Shown here piece by piece: positions 15,597-24,245 of a DNA stretch of 64,000 bases; within the stretch, counting starts at the first letter, position 1, and every line of letters starts with the position of its first letter. The DNA is from Thermoanaerobacterales bacterium. Lineage in GTDB: Bacteria; Bacillota; Thermosediminibacteria; Thermosediminibacterales; Tepidanaerobacteraceae. The DNA is taken from the NCBI GenBank assembly GCA_012840135.1, contig DUMA01000038.1, positions 1-64,000 on the forward strand. Direction: 5' to 3'. The position numbers and the translations under genes are program-made. The notes below the pieces were generated by a model. It was not told the origin of the DNA. It was given only the letters and a program-made list of their open reading frames with translations, and made no database searches.

Positions 15597-16544
15597 TTAT
15601 TTGACTATATTTAACACCGCCATATATAGCGGCACCACAAAAATTGTAGCTATGGTAGTGGCGGTAATCATTACCGTTACGTATTCGCTGTCGGCACCAT
15701 AAGCTTTTGAAACTATGGCAGTATTTGTCATCACTGGCATAGCCGCCTGAATAACAAAGACATTTCTCATCAATGGCGGTATGGAGAAAACATTAGACAG
15801 CAAAAGGATGGACAATGGTGAAATGATGAACCTTCCGGCAAATAGCACTAGCATGTCCTTATTTATCTTTATGTTCTTAATGCCTATGGAATGAATGGTT
15901 ATGCCTATAAACAGCATTGACAAAGGCGTAGTGAGGTTTCCAAGGTGTTTAAAGGTATCCATGAGAAAAAGAGGTAATTTTATGCCAAGCATAATCATTA
16001 AAAACGCTGCGAGAAAACCGGTGAGCGGCGGAGATAGTAATTGCTTCAGCATTTCTATAGAAAAAACTTTTTGCTGGCAGCTGTTTCCATCCCTGTTAAT
16101 CTCGTATATTCCCAGTGTCCAGAAAAAGAATGTATTGGCTATATAATATAAAAGCACATAGGGCAGGCTTTTCTCGCCGAAAAGAGCAAGATTAATGGGA
16201 AGCCCCATGAAAATAGTATTGGAGTTGAAGAACATTGACCTAAAAACTCCACGCCTTTTTGACTGTATCCTGGCAATCCGTGAAACAACAAAACTCAGCA
16301 GATAGCACAGAGCAATGGATACAAATGGGACCACAAGGCCGCTGGTGCTGTTTAAAAGCTTTTCCCTGTCAAAATTATTCATGAGATCATGTATCATGAG
16401 CAGAGGAAGGGATATTTTAACAACGAGATTTACAAGAAGCTTAGAGGACGTTTCATCGAACCATCCCCGGGATGTCAGGAAATATCCCAGGGAAATAATC
16501 AGTATTATACTTAAAATACTTTCTGCAGATTGTAGTATAGCCAT
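15597..16544 (-). CDS. AEC (auxin efflux carrier) family permease
   Basis: 315 aa with about ten hydrophobic segments in two halves, typical of bacterial AEC carriers related to malonate and malate permeases. AAAGGAGCTGAAAA precedes the ATG. The C-terminal half contains FVIQAAMPVMTNTAIVSKAYG, a well-conserved AEC region with polar residues in a broken helix. Such carriers move organic acids across the membrane, so it might bring in or export an acid handled by the adjacent island, though it is on the other strand and separated by terminators. Substrate unknown. Confidence 0.85.
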   Translation of the reverse strand: MAILQSAESILSIILIISLGYFLTSRGWFDETSSKLLVNLVVKISLPLLMIHDLMNNFDREKLLNSTSGLVVPFVSIALCYLLSFVVSRIARIQSKRRGVFRSMFFNSNTIFMGLPINLALFGEKSLPYVLLYYIANTFFFWTLGIYEINRDGNSCQQKVFSIEMLKQLLSPPLTGFLAAFLMIMLGIKLPLFLMDTFKHLGNLTTPLSMLFIGITIHSIGIKNIKINKDMLVLFAGRFIISPLSILLLSNVFSIPPLMRNVFVIQAAMPVMTNTAIVSKAYGADSEYVTVMITATTIATIFVVPLYMAVLNIVK

Positions 16545-16626
16545 TTTTCAGCTCCTTTGTTTTAATAAATACGATCATACCATAAAAGAAACAGTTACGA
16601 CAATCCTGTTTATAAAACCATTATAT

Positions 16627-18054
16627 TTATAAACTCCTTCTTCTTAACCATATTACAAAACCAGCAATTATTATAACCATAGGAATAGCTACCACGGTGG
16701 TGTAAAAGATGGTTTGAACCATACTTCCGGTCAGGTTGACAAAGGGAGGTTCTTCAGATCTTGCCGGTATGCTGAGCAGATTGGCGCTTTGAAGCAGCCA
16801 TGTTACTGAACCCGCTGCAAAATCAAGATTGCCTGCGAGCCCCAGAGTCTGGGGCCCTAAAAAAGCAAAGTTACCTACTACTACAGCTACTGGGTTTCCA
16901 GTTTCTGTATCTTGTGCTGTTATAGTATTCGGATCGAGAGGAGTTTCCTGTTTATTGCCTTCTGGCGGTCTTGAAATGGCATAGGCCAGGTGAAGCGGTC
17001 CCTGAATGTCATTGTTGTCCTTCATAACCTTATCTTTAGACAGGTCTGTTTCCCCAAAAGCATCATTGCTGGTTATTAAAAGAGATCTCACCTGCAGATT
17101 ATCAGGCATCTTTTTCAAAGGTTCCAGGCTTCTGCTATATGGAAAAACGACCGTCAATTTTTTATCCAGCAAACTCTGGGTGACATCATGATTTTCCACC
17201 ATAGGAACTGGGGTGAGCGGATCCGAGTAAAATGATCGCTGCGGGTCTGTTACAATATCGTCATGAACAGTTAAGCCAAGGGAATAAATCAAATTTTTCC
17301 ATTGGGTAAAAGGGACGCTGGGGTCGGTAGGGCCCAAGAATATCAAGAGTTTGCCGCCTCTGTAAATATAATTCTCCAGCATTTTCCGATCTTTTGAAGT
17401 AAGGTCCCTTTGAGGGCCTGCCGCTACTACAAGGCTGGCATCATCGGGAATTTTACCTTCGAGGGAGAGAGACAGCTGATGGGTGATGTATCCTTCTCCC
17501 TTCAGGTAGGAGTTGAAACTGTCCAGGTCAGATATAAGGCTGGCTTCTCCGTGACCCTCAAGAAAATAAATATTAGCCTTGTTTTGCTGGTTTAAATCCA
17601 GGATAGCTCGGGTCACTGCCTGTTCTCCATTAAAATCCATGGAATAGGGATTTTTTCCAGGTGAATACAGGTTATACTGGCTTATGATGCGCTGATGTTT
17701 TGAATCCTCTACAATTATAGTATTGTAATCCTGTACATTATATTTTTTTGCGATGGATGGATCCTTTTCAGGGTCGTAAAAACTCACATTTATCTTTGAC
17801 GAGGTAAATCCGTATTCCTTGAGGAGATTTTTAATATCGCTGCCGGTGCTGCTGCCCTCTGCAATAAAAGCCGTTATCTTGACGGGTTCTTTTAAATTGG
17901 CCAGGATTTCCCTGGTTTTTTGAGATAAAGTAAACCTTTTAGATATTGTCAGATCCCATCTATGATGATATTTAGCTGCTGTGAAATTTACACCCACAAG
18001 GGATGCCAGCAATATGACGACAATCAGTGCACTGGATAATCTTGTGTATTTCAA
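16627..18054 (-). CDS. GldG-like ABC transporter auxiliary protein
   Basis: 475 aa. One N-terminal membrane segment (about residues 8-28), a long extracytoplasmic part with RFTLSQKTREILANLKEPVKITAF and GHGEASLISDLDSFN, and a C-terminal membrane segment before a basic tail. This is the GldG/ABC-type auxiliary domain found with GldF-type permeases. Firmicute versions are not tied to gliding; their substrate is unknown. The gene follows the permease gene by 14 bases and is the last of the three-gene ABC operon read leftwards. Confidence 0.85.
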   Translation of the reverse strand: MKYTRLSSALIVVILLASLVGVNFTAAKYHHRWDLTISKRFTLSQKTREILANLKEPVKITAFIAEGSSTGSDIKNLLKEYGFTSSKINVSFYDPEKDPSIAKKYNVQDYNTIIVEDSKHQRIISQYNLYSPGKNPYSMDFNGEQAVTRAILDLNQQNKANIYFLEGHGEASLISDLDSFNSYLKGEGYITHQLSLSLEGKIPDDASLVVAAGPQRDLTSKDRKMLENYIYRGGKLLIFLGPTDPSVPFTQWKNLIYSLGLTVHDDIVTDPQRSFYSDPLTPVPMVENHDVTQSLLDKKLTVVFPYSRSLEPLKKMPDNLQVRSLLITSNDAFGETDLSKDKVMKDNNDIQGPLHLAYAISRPPEGNKQETPLDPNTITAQDTETGNPVAVVVGNFAFLGPQTLGLAGNLDFAAGSVTWLLQSANLLSIPARSEEPPFVNLTGSMVQTIFYTTVVAIPMVIIIAGFVIWLRRRSL

Positions 18055-18068
18055 TTATATCACCCTCC

Positions 18069-18782
18069 TTAGGACCAGGCCCTTTTGGCCACGCCCAGCA
18101 TGGAAATCAATAGTGAAACAATGATGATGCTGAGAAAATATATTATATGGGTTGTATCGATAACACCCCGGAGGAAATCTCCGTAATGTTCGGATATGGA
18201 CAGAGCCTTTGCGAACTGGCCCAGAGGGCCCGATATATTGCCTGACAACCAGCCAACTATCCAAAAAAGCAGCAGTATGCCGAACCCCGATACGCTGGCA
18301 ATGATTTGGCTGCTGGTAAATGAAGAGCACATTATTCCGATGGCAAGATATGTGGCAGTAAGCAGCAAAAATCCAAGGTATGATGTTAATATTACTCCTT
18401 TATCAGGCGACGATAGGGAAAGCAGTATGCCTGGGAATATGAAGGTTAAAACAATTATCGCTCCAAACAGAGTTAGGGAGGCCAGATATTTTCCCAGCAC
18501 CATTTGGGGAATGGTGACTGGATATGTGAGCAGGAACTCCATGGTACCATCCTGTTCCTCTCCGGCTATCAGTCTCATGGTTAAAACCGGTGCGGCAAAG
18601 ATCAAAATTACTGCGAGATTCATAAAAAGGCTGGTCATTTCTGCAATTCTTGAAGTAAAAAGTGCCACTGAAAAGAAATACCCCGCCAGGGCCATAATGA
18701 CAGCAATGACCGCATAGGCTAGCGGAGACTGAATGTATCCCTTAAGTTCTTTTTTAAATATGCTGTATATAGCTGCCATCAT
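18069..18782 (-). CDS. ABC-2 type permease (GldF-like)
   Basis: 237 aa with six predicted membrane helices. The short N-terminal amphipathic segment IFKKELKGYIQSPLAY and the LMNLAVILIFAAPVLTMRLIAGEEQDGTMEFLLTYPV region, where a conserved loop follows the second helix, are typical of ABC-2/GldF permeases. The gene starts in a four-base overlap with the ATPase gene, so both are co-translated. Two adjacent ATG codons make the exact start uncertain by one residue. Confidence 0.88.
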   Translation of the reverse strand: MMAAIYSIFKKELKGYIQSPLAYAVIAVIMALAGYFFSVALFTSRIAEMTSLFMNLAVILIFAAPVLTMRLIAGEEQDGTMEFLLTYPVTIPQMVLGKYLASLTLFGAIIVLTFIFPGILLSLSSPDKGVILTSYLGFLLLTATYLAIGIMCSSFTSSQIIASVSGFGILLLFWIVGWLSGNISGPLGQFAKALSISEHYGDFLRGVIDTTHIIYFLSIIIVSLLISMLGVAKRAWS

Positions 18783-19747
18783 TTATCATCCTCCTTTGAT
18801 GCTGAAGAAACGGCATCTTCTTCAGTAACCAGTTCCAGGAATATTTCTTCCAAAGACATCTTTGAGGATTTCATTTCCAGTATGGCATATCCCTTTGCAG
18901 CCATGGTGAAAAACAGCTTTTCCCTGATATCTTTGTCTTTTTCCGCAGTAACCCTGAAAACCGATGTGTCTTCACCTGAAGAATCACTACAGACTGATTC
19001 CACACCTGGGATGTTTTGAAGGCAAAGGAGCACTTCTTCTTTGGGTCCTTTTACCTGTATGTTTATCTCCTGATGCCCCATCAGCGCGTTGCTGAGATTT
19101 TCCGTCGTATCCTCGGCTATTAGCTTACCTTTGTTTATTATGGCCACCCGGTGGCACAGACTGCTTACTTCTGGAAGTATATGAGAACTTAATATGACAG
19201 TCCGCCTGCCGGCAAGATTTTTAATAAGCTGTCGTATTTCATTGATTTGATGTGGATCAAGACCTACCGTAGGCTCATCCAGAATAAGAACTTCCGGATC
19301 TCCAACCAGCGCCTGGGCGAGGCCTACCCGCTGGCGGTACCCGCGAGAAATATGAGAAATGAGGCGGTTTTTTACATCGCCGACACCCACTTCTTCCATG
19401 ACCTTTTCAACCCGAGATGTTTTTTCCTTTCCTTTAAAACCCTTTAGTTCTGCGGAAAAAGTGATAAAATCCTTTACAGTCATGTCTTTGTACAGCGGAG
19501 GGTTCTCGGGCAGATAGCCGATGAATCTTTTTGCAGTTACGGCCTGTTTTACAATATCATATCCTGCCACTCTGACATTTCCGGATGTGGGAGGCATATA
19601 TCCGGTAATTATTCTCATGGTGGTGGATTTTCCGGCACCATTGGGGCCCAGGAGACCGAGGATTTCTCCTCTTTTTACAAATAGTGATATACCTTTTAAT
19701 GCAGTTTTGTTTCCATAATTTTTCGTGACATTGGAGAGTTCTATCAA
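18779..19747 (-). CDS. ABC transporter ATP-binding protein (GldA-like)
   Basis: 322 aa from TTG behind AAGGGGGAAT. Walker A GPNGAGKST, Q-loop in YLPENPPLY, signature ISRGYRQRVGLAQAL (SRGYRQ replaces the usual LSGGQ, as is common in this GldA/CcmA-type group), Walker B VLILDEP and H-loop ILSSH are all seen. The extra C-terminal domain of about 90 residues is typical of ATPases paired with ABC-2 permeases. It heads the operon with the permease and GldG-like gene. Confidence 0.92.
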   Translation of the reverse strand: MIELSNVTKNYGNKTALKGISLFVKRGEILGLLGPNGAGKSTTMRIITGYMPPTSGNVRVAGYDIVKQAVTAKRFIGYLPENPPLYKDMTVKDFITFSAELKGFKGKEKTSRVEKVMEEVGVGDVKNRLISHISRGYRQRVGLAQALVGDPEVLILDEPTVGLDPHQINEIRQLIKNLAGRRTVILSSHILPEVSSLCHRVAIINKGKLIAEDTTENLSNALMGHQEINIQVKGPKEEVLLCLQNIPGVESVCSDSSGEDTSVFRVTAEKDKDIREKLFFTMAAKGYAILEMKSSKMSLEEIFLELVTEEDAVSSASKEDDK

Positions 19748-19826
19748 ACGGATTCCCCCTTAATTTTTATAGTTAATCCTGGAATAAATTCGTTTTTTAA
19801 GGGCAACATATTTTTGAGGTGGGCTT

Positions 19827-20027
19827 ATGGGGAAAAAAAATAATAAAAAGAAAACTTCTATAGAATCTACTGATTCCAACGAAAAATTGAAAGTAGAAGC
19901 CGCCAGAGAACTGGGGCTTTTCGACAAAGCAAGGCACCTGGGCTGGGACATGCTGACAGCACAGGAAACCGGAAAAATTGGTGCTCTAGTAAAAAAGAAA
20001 TTACAGAACTGCAAAATGGATTCCTAG
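19827..20027 (+). CDS. Small acid-soluble spore protein, alpha/beta type (SspF-like)
   Basis: 66 aa, ATG behind GAGGTGG. A lysine-rich start is followed by KVEAARELGLFDKARHLGW and then GKIGALVKKKL, matching the alpha/beta SASP layout (ELG near the first helix, glycine turn, basic second helix) and most like the SspF branch with ELGFYD...GW. These proteins coat DNA in the forespore core and protect it from damage. The gene is divergent from the ABC operon with 79 bases between them. It shows that the organism, or its recent ancestor, sporulates. Confidence 0.8.
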   Translation: MGKKNNKKKTSIESTDSNEKLKVEAARELGLFDKARHLGWDMLTAQETGKIGALVKKKLQNCKMDS

Positions 20028-20173
20028 ACAAGTACAATTAAAATTATACCATAGATTAAAGCCTTTTCAACCATGCCATTTTCAGCTTAATAAGCAGATT
20101 CAGATATTACTCAATATTATGGTTGCCAATAAAAATTTTGTATTTCAGAACTGATAAAAATGATCTCATAAGC

Positions 20174-20202
20174 TTGTAGAAAAAGTAAATGTGAGATATA
20201 AT
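20174..20202 (+). promoter_or_regulatory. Promoter of the cobalamin operon
   Basis: TTGTAG (20174-20179), 17-base gap, TATAAT (20197-20202), just ahead of the riboswitch. Confidence 0.7.
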
Positions 20203-20215
20203 ATAAAAAACTATA

Positions 20216-20395
20216 TGCAGCAGGTGCCGTAAGGTCAAAAGGGAATCAGGTGAAAGTCCTGAGCGGTCCCGCCACTGTAACCGGGGATGAACTGCAATGC
20301 CACTGGGAAACCGGGAAGGCGCAGCGAATATGATCCGGTAGCCAGGAAACCTGCCTGCTGTATGGAGTACGAGCCTTCGGAAGAAAGGGGGAGTA
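20216..20395 (+). ncRNA. Cobalamin (B12) riboswitch
   Basis: Contains the core pieces of the adenosylcobalamin aptamer in order: GGTGCCGTAAGGTCAAAAGGGAAT, a GGTGAAAGTCCTGAGCGGTCCCGCCACTGT stretch that includes the B12 box GCCACTG (20271-20277), and the closing P1 strand CCTGCCTGCTG that pairs with CAGCAGG at the 5' end. An intrinsic terminator follows. When B12 is plentiful, the RNA is expected to stop transcription of the uptake and nucleotide-loop genes downstream. Confidence 0.95.
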
Positions 20396-20411
20396 CATTT
20401 GCAAAGGAGAA

Positions 20412-20448
20412 AACCCGGTTTTTCCAGAGAAAGGCCGGGTTGTTTTTA
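20412..20448 (+). terminator. Riboswitch-controlled terminator
   Basis: AACCCGG and CCGGGTT with T run after, directly behind the aptamer; this is the expression platform of the B12 switch. Confidence 0.85.
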
Positions 20449-20542
20449 TCGGTTTAGAATTAAATGTGTCAAAGAAAAATGAAGCTTTTTCAAAAAAGGA
20501 AGATAAGGAGGTTGGGGCAGGGTCGATGATCTTGCCGTAAAA

Positions 20543-21529
20543 ATGAGTAAAGCAATATCCAAAATCATTTCAGTTTTTTTGATACTTTTAATGATAATAG
20601 GCATTATTTCCGGATGCGGTGTTTCAAAAAATGGTCAGAGCAAACCTCAAGATAGTTCTTACGCTCCACAGGACACCGCCGGGCAGCAAAAAGGTGCAGT
20701 ATACCCGCTGAAGCTTAAGGATCAGATGGATCGTGAAGTGACTCTGGAAAAAGAGCCGGAAAGGATTGTTTCACTGGCTCCCAGCAACACAGAGATTCTT
20801 TTTTCGCTGGGGTTGGGGGATAAAGTGGTCGGGGTTACAAATTATTGCGACTACCCCGAAGAAGCAAAAGCAAAAGAAAAAATAGGCGGTTTTGCCAACC
20901 CTAACATAGAGAAGATTATTTCTTTGAAACCGGATCTGGTGGTGGCCACCGACATGCACCAGAAACCGGTGGAACAACTGGAGAAATTGAACATACCCGT
21001 AGTAGTTCTCGCCCCAAAGAATATCTCCGATGTGCTGGAAAGTATTGAAATGATAGGAGAGGCTACCGGGAAAACAGATGAATCACAAAAACTGGTGGAA
21101 ACACTTTCACAAAGAATTAAGACCGTTGAGGATAAAGTTGCCGGAATCCCCCAGGAGAAGCGTCCAAAGGTATATTACGAGGTGTGGCCGGAACCTTTTA
21201 CTACTGCCGGTCCTGGCACTTTCGTAAATGACATCATAGAAAAAGCCGGAGGTCAAAATATCGCCGGAGATGCACAAAAAGCCTATCCGGAGTACAGTCA
21301 GGAAATGATTATATCCAAAAACCCAGATATTATCATATTTTCACATCACGGTTCCAGCAAACAAACGGTGGAGGATATTTTAAAAAGATCCGGATGGGAG
21401 AGCATCAAGGCTATGAAGGATAAAAAAGTTTATTACGTGGATGAAAATATAGTCCAGCGGGCTACACCGCGCCTTATAGATGGTCTTGAACAATTTGCAA
21501 GTATTATCCACCCGGAATTGTTTAAATGA
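20543..21529 (+). CDS. btuF: Cobalamin ABC transporter substrate-binding lipoprotein
   Basis: 328 aa. A signal peptide ends in the lipobox ISGC with Cys25 as lipidation site, so the protein is anchored outside the membrane. A class III periplasmic-binding fold follows: RIVSLAPSNTEILFSLGLGDKVVGVTNYCDYPEEA is diagnostic for BtuF-like binders, with PNIEKIISLKPDLVV and IIIFSHHGSSKQ later. It captures cobalamin or cobinamide for import. The ATG has a poor ribosome-binding site; a strong AAGGAGG lies 31 bases upstream ahead of a five-codon frame (20526-20540). The B12 riboswitch upstream supports the B12 assignment. Confidence 0.88.
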   Translation: MSKAISKIISVFLILLMIIGIISGCGVSKNGQSKPQDSSYAPQDTAGQQKGAVYPLKLKDQMDREVTLEKEPERIVSLAPSNTEILFSLGLGDKVVGVTNYCDYPEEAKAKEKIGGFANPNIEKIISLKPDLVVATDMHQKPVEQLEKLNIPVVVLAPKNISDVLESIEMIGEATGKTDESQKLVETLSQRIKTVEDKVAGIPQEKRPKVYYEVWPEPFTTAGPGTFVNDIIEKAGGQNIAGDAQKAYPEYSQEMIISKNPDIIIFSHHGSSKQTVEDILKRSGWESIKAMKDKKVYYVDENIVQRATPRLIDGLEQFASIIHPELFK

Positions 21530-21545
21530 ACGTGGAGGATGCGCT

Positions 21546-22604
21546 ATGGCCGGCAGGTCTCCGAAGGATTTACAATTCATACAGAAATATACAGTGCTAA
21601 TCGCAGCGATTGTCCTTGGAGGTATTCTGGCGCTCGGGATTGGGTCGGTGAGTATCGAGCCCTTTAAAATATTGAAGATTCTACTTCACAAGGTTCCATT
21701 AATTGGAAACAATATTTCGACCGACTGGTCTTCTGCCCAGGAGACTATTGTATTGCATCTTCGGCTCCCGAGAATAATACTCTCATTTATTGTGGGAGCC
21801 GAGCTTTCCGCTGCAGGTGTAATATACCAGGGCATTTTCAGAAATCCCATGGCCGATCCCTATGTCATAGGGGCTTCAGCCGGAGCATCACTGGGGGCTG
21901 CCCTGGCTATCATGATTTTTTCTGGCTTGAGAATATGGGGAATGGGTTCAATACCTTTTTTTGCTTTTCTGGGCGCCACCGCCACCATAGTTGTGGTTTA
22001 CGGTATTGCAAGCATCGGAGGGCGTACATATTCTTTTACGCTGTTGCTGGCGGGTATTGCAGTGAGCAGTTTTATTTCAGCACTGGTATCTTTTTTCATG
22101 TATTTCAGTGACCAGAAATTGCACCAGATATATTTCTGGCTTCTGGGAAGTTTTTCTTCCCAGGGCTGGGATGATGTAGCACTTAATTTACCGTATGGAA
22201 TCATCGGATACTTTATAGGTCTCTGGAATTTGAGAGCCTTAAACATATTGCAATTGGGAGAAGAGACAGCTTTTTTTACGGGAGTTGATACAGAGCTTAC
22301 AAAGAGAGTAAGCCTTGCAGCAGCATGTCTTCTCACAGCCTCCGCAGTAGCGGTCAGCGGTATAATCGGTTTTGTGGGGCTTATAATGCCTCATATATCA
22401 AGACTCATTATCGGTCCAGACCACAGAAGACTTTTTACATTTTCGGCTCTGGCAGGTGGTCTTTACCTCATGCTGGCCGATACTGTTTCCAGGGTGATTA
22501 TAAGCCCTACCGAACTTCCGGTGGGCATCCTTACAGCACTGTTTGGAGGCCCCTTCTTTATATATCTTCTTTTTCGAAAAAAGAATAAGGAATACAGAAT
22601 GTAA
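21546..22604 (+). CDS. btuC: Cobalamin ABC transporter permease (FecCD family)
   Basis: 352 aa from ATG 21546 behind GTGGAGGATG; the frame is open further upstream but overlaps btuF. About ten membrane helices, with RLPRIILSFIVGAELSAAGVIYQGIFRNPMADPYVIGASAGA, the classic FecCD/BtuC signature, and the coupling region HISRLIIGPDHR near the C terminus. It forms the membrane channel for B12. The expected ATPase gene (btuD) does not follow: the next gene is cobU, so the ATPase is shared from another locus or encoded elsewhere. Confidence 0.9.
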   Translation: MAGRSPKDLQFIQKYTVLIAAIVLGGILALGIGSVSIEPFKILKILLHKVPLIGNNISTDWSSAQETIVLHLRLPRIILSFIVGAELSAAGVIYQGIFRNPMADPYVIGASAGASLGAALAIMIFSGLRIWGMGSIPFFAFLGATATIVVVYGIASIGGRTYSFTLLLAGIAVSSFISALVSFFMYFSDQKLHQIYFWLLGSFSSQGWDDVALNLPYGIIGYFIGLWNLRALNILQLGEETAFFTGVDTELTKRVSLAAACLLTASAVAVSGIIGFVGLIMPHISRLIIGPDHRRLFTFSALAGGLYLMLADTVSRVIISPTELPVGILTALFGGPFFIYLLFRKKNKEYRM

Positions 22605-22615
22605 GGGTGAAAAAT

Positions 22616-23173
22616 ATGAGCATGACATTTATCACCGGCGGCGCCCGCAGCGGCAAAAGCCGGTTTGCAGAAAGGATGGCTGCAGAGTCAAAACATAAAG
22701 TAATTTACATAGCTACCGCCCAGGCTCTGGACCAGGAAATGGTGCAAAGAATTGCAATCCACAGGCAAAGAAGGCCCCGCAGGTGGGAAACCATCGAGGA
22801 ACCCAAGTATGTATCAATGGTACTCAAGGATATAAGAAAAAGTGGTAAGTTTGACGATTGCGGAGTGATCCTCATCGACTGTCTTGCTCTGCTGGTTTCA
22901 AATTGGTTGCCACTGGAAAAAGCCGAGAAAAGTTCAACATGGGAGGAACTGAGGAAAACCCTTCTTGAAGAAATAGGTGCTATAATACAAGAAATTCGGA
23001 AGATGGAAAAACATATTATAATCGTTTCCAACGAGGTAGGCCTTGGCCTTGTGCCAGAATACCCGTTGGGGCGACTCTACAGAGATCTTCTGGGAGAGGT
23101 GAATCAGATGGTGGCTCTGGCAGCAGATGAAGTATATTTTATGGTATCAGGAATACCTCTAAAGATAAAATGA
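22616..23173 (+). CDS. cobU: Adenosylcobinamide kinase / adenosylcobinamide-phosphate guanylyltransferase
   Basis: 185 aa from ATG 22616, six bases after TAAGGGTG. Opens with FITGGARSGKSRFAE, a P-loop, followed by VIYIATAQALDQEM and HRQRRPRRWETIEEP (CobU histidine that takes GMP), then IVSNEVGLGLVPEYPLGRLYRDLLG. It phosphorylates adenosylcobinamide and adds GMP, activating it for attachment of the lower ligand by CobS, encoded further on. Length fits the family. Confidence 0.95.
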   Translation: MSMTFITGGARSGKSRFAERMAAESKHKVIYIATAQALDQEMVQRIAIHRQRRPRRWETIEEPKYVSMVLKDIRKSGKFDDCGVILIDCLALLVSNWLPLEKAEKSSTWEELRKTLLEEIGAIIQEIRKMEKHIIIVSNEVGLGLVPEYPLGRLYRDLLGEVNQMVALAADEVYFMVSGIPLKIK

Positions 23174-23224
23174 AAGTCTGAAATGTTGTGTAAAATTACA
23201 TTGTTTTATTTTAAAGGAGGTGAA

Positions 23225-24142
23225 ATGCTTTTGTGGGGTAAAGCCCGTTGCCCTGCAAGCTGCGGAGAAATAGTCCAGGGGAACATCAGAGGAAAGGATT
23301 TTTTGATTACATGCCCCATCTCACTATATACTGAAGTTGACGTAAAACTTGTCCCGAAAAAGACGAACAGTTCCGATGACTGTGATGAATTTTACGATAA
23401 AAAAAGCTATAAATCTTATCTTGCAGCTCTAAAGACCCTGCATTTTTTTAAGGTTGAAGGATTAAAACCGGTCATTAAAATAAATACTCAGATACCCCGT
23501 GGCATAGGCCTTTCATCCAGCACCGCCGATATTACTGCCACCTGTATGGCCACTGCGTCAGCCGCAGGGAGATACATTTTCTCAGGTGACATCGCTGATA
23601 TTGCCCTCTCCATTGAACCCAGCGACGGCGTCATGTTCAGTGGAGCGGTCATTTTTGACCATATAAAGGGTACCTGGAAGGAAAGTCTTGGATCGCTTCC
23701 GGATATGGACGTATACATAATAGATACGGGAGAGACAGTGGATACAAAGGAATTTAACAGCCGAAAAGATCTTTTGGCTTTAAATCAAAAAAAAGAAGCC
23801 AGAGTGATGGTAGCTCTGGAAATGGCTCGCAGTGCCATAAAAAAAGGTGATGTCAAACTTCTGGGTGAAGCCATGATAATGAGCGCTATGGCCCATCAGG
23901 AGATATTATACAAGTATCATCTTGAAAATATCATTGAATCGGCTTTAAAGTTTGGTGCCGTGGGAGTAAATATTGCTCACAGCGGTTCTGCAATGGGCTT
24001 GTTTTTTGAGAAAAACTGTAGAATTGATAACGGTCTATGGAAAGAACTGGATAGAGTTTTAAAACACCATACGGGGGGATATAGGATCATCAAGACATGT
24101 ATCGACAATAGAGGCCCTGTATACTTAATCGGAGGAATTTAA
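23225..24142 (+). CDS. pduX: L-threonine kinase (GHMP family)
   Basis: 305 aa from ATG 23225, close behind AAAGGAGGTG. The start GKARCPASCGEIVQG matches PduX of Salmonella, and the GHMP ATP-binding motif is PRGIGLSSSTADI; a C-terminal NIAHSGSAMGLFF is also shared. The enzyme makes O-phospho-L-threonine from threonine and ATP, which CobD, encoded next, decarboxylates to aminopropanol phosphate for the corrinoid side chain. Placement between cobU and cobD supports this over other GHMP kinases. Confidence 0.9.
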   Translation: MLLWGKARCPASCGEIVQGNIRGKDFLITCPISLYTEVDVKLVPKKTNSSDDCDEFYDKKSYKSYLAALKTLHFFKVEGLKPVIKINTQIPRGIGLSSSTADITATCMATASAAGRYIFSGDIADIALSIEPSDGVMFSGAVIFDHIKGTWKESLGSLPDMDVYIIDTGETVDTKEFNSRKDLLALNQKKEARVMVALEMARSAIKKGDVKLLGEAMIMSAMAHQEILYKYHLENIIESALKFGAVGVNIAHSGSAMGLFFEKNCRIDNGLWKELDRVLKHHTGGYRIIKTCIDNRGPVYLIGGI

Positions 24143-24245
24143 ATGTAGATTTTTATGGTAATTCAAAGGAACCTGCTGCCACTGAACTTGGGCTATTTGA
24201 AAAATACTATAAATTTTTATTTATTTTTGAAAGGAAACGATTTTA

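Noticed and set aside
20526-20540. Five-codon frame ahead of btuF as a coupling mini-cistron
   Set aside because: The AAGGAGG site is too far from its ATG for a confident claim.
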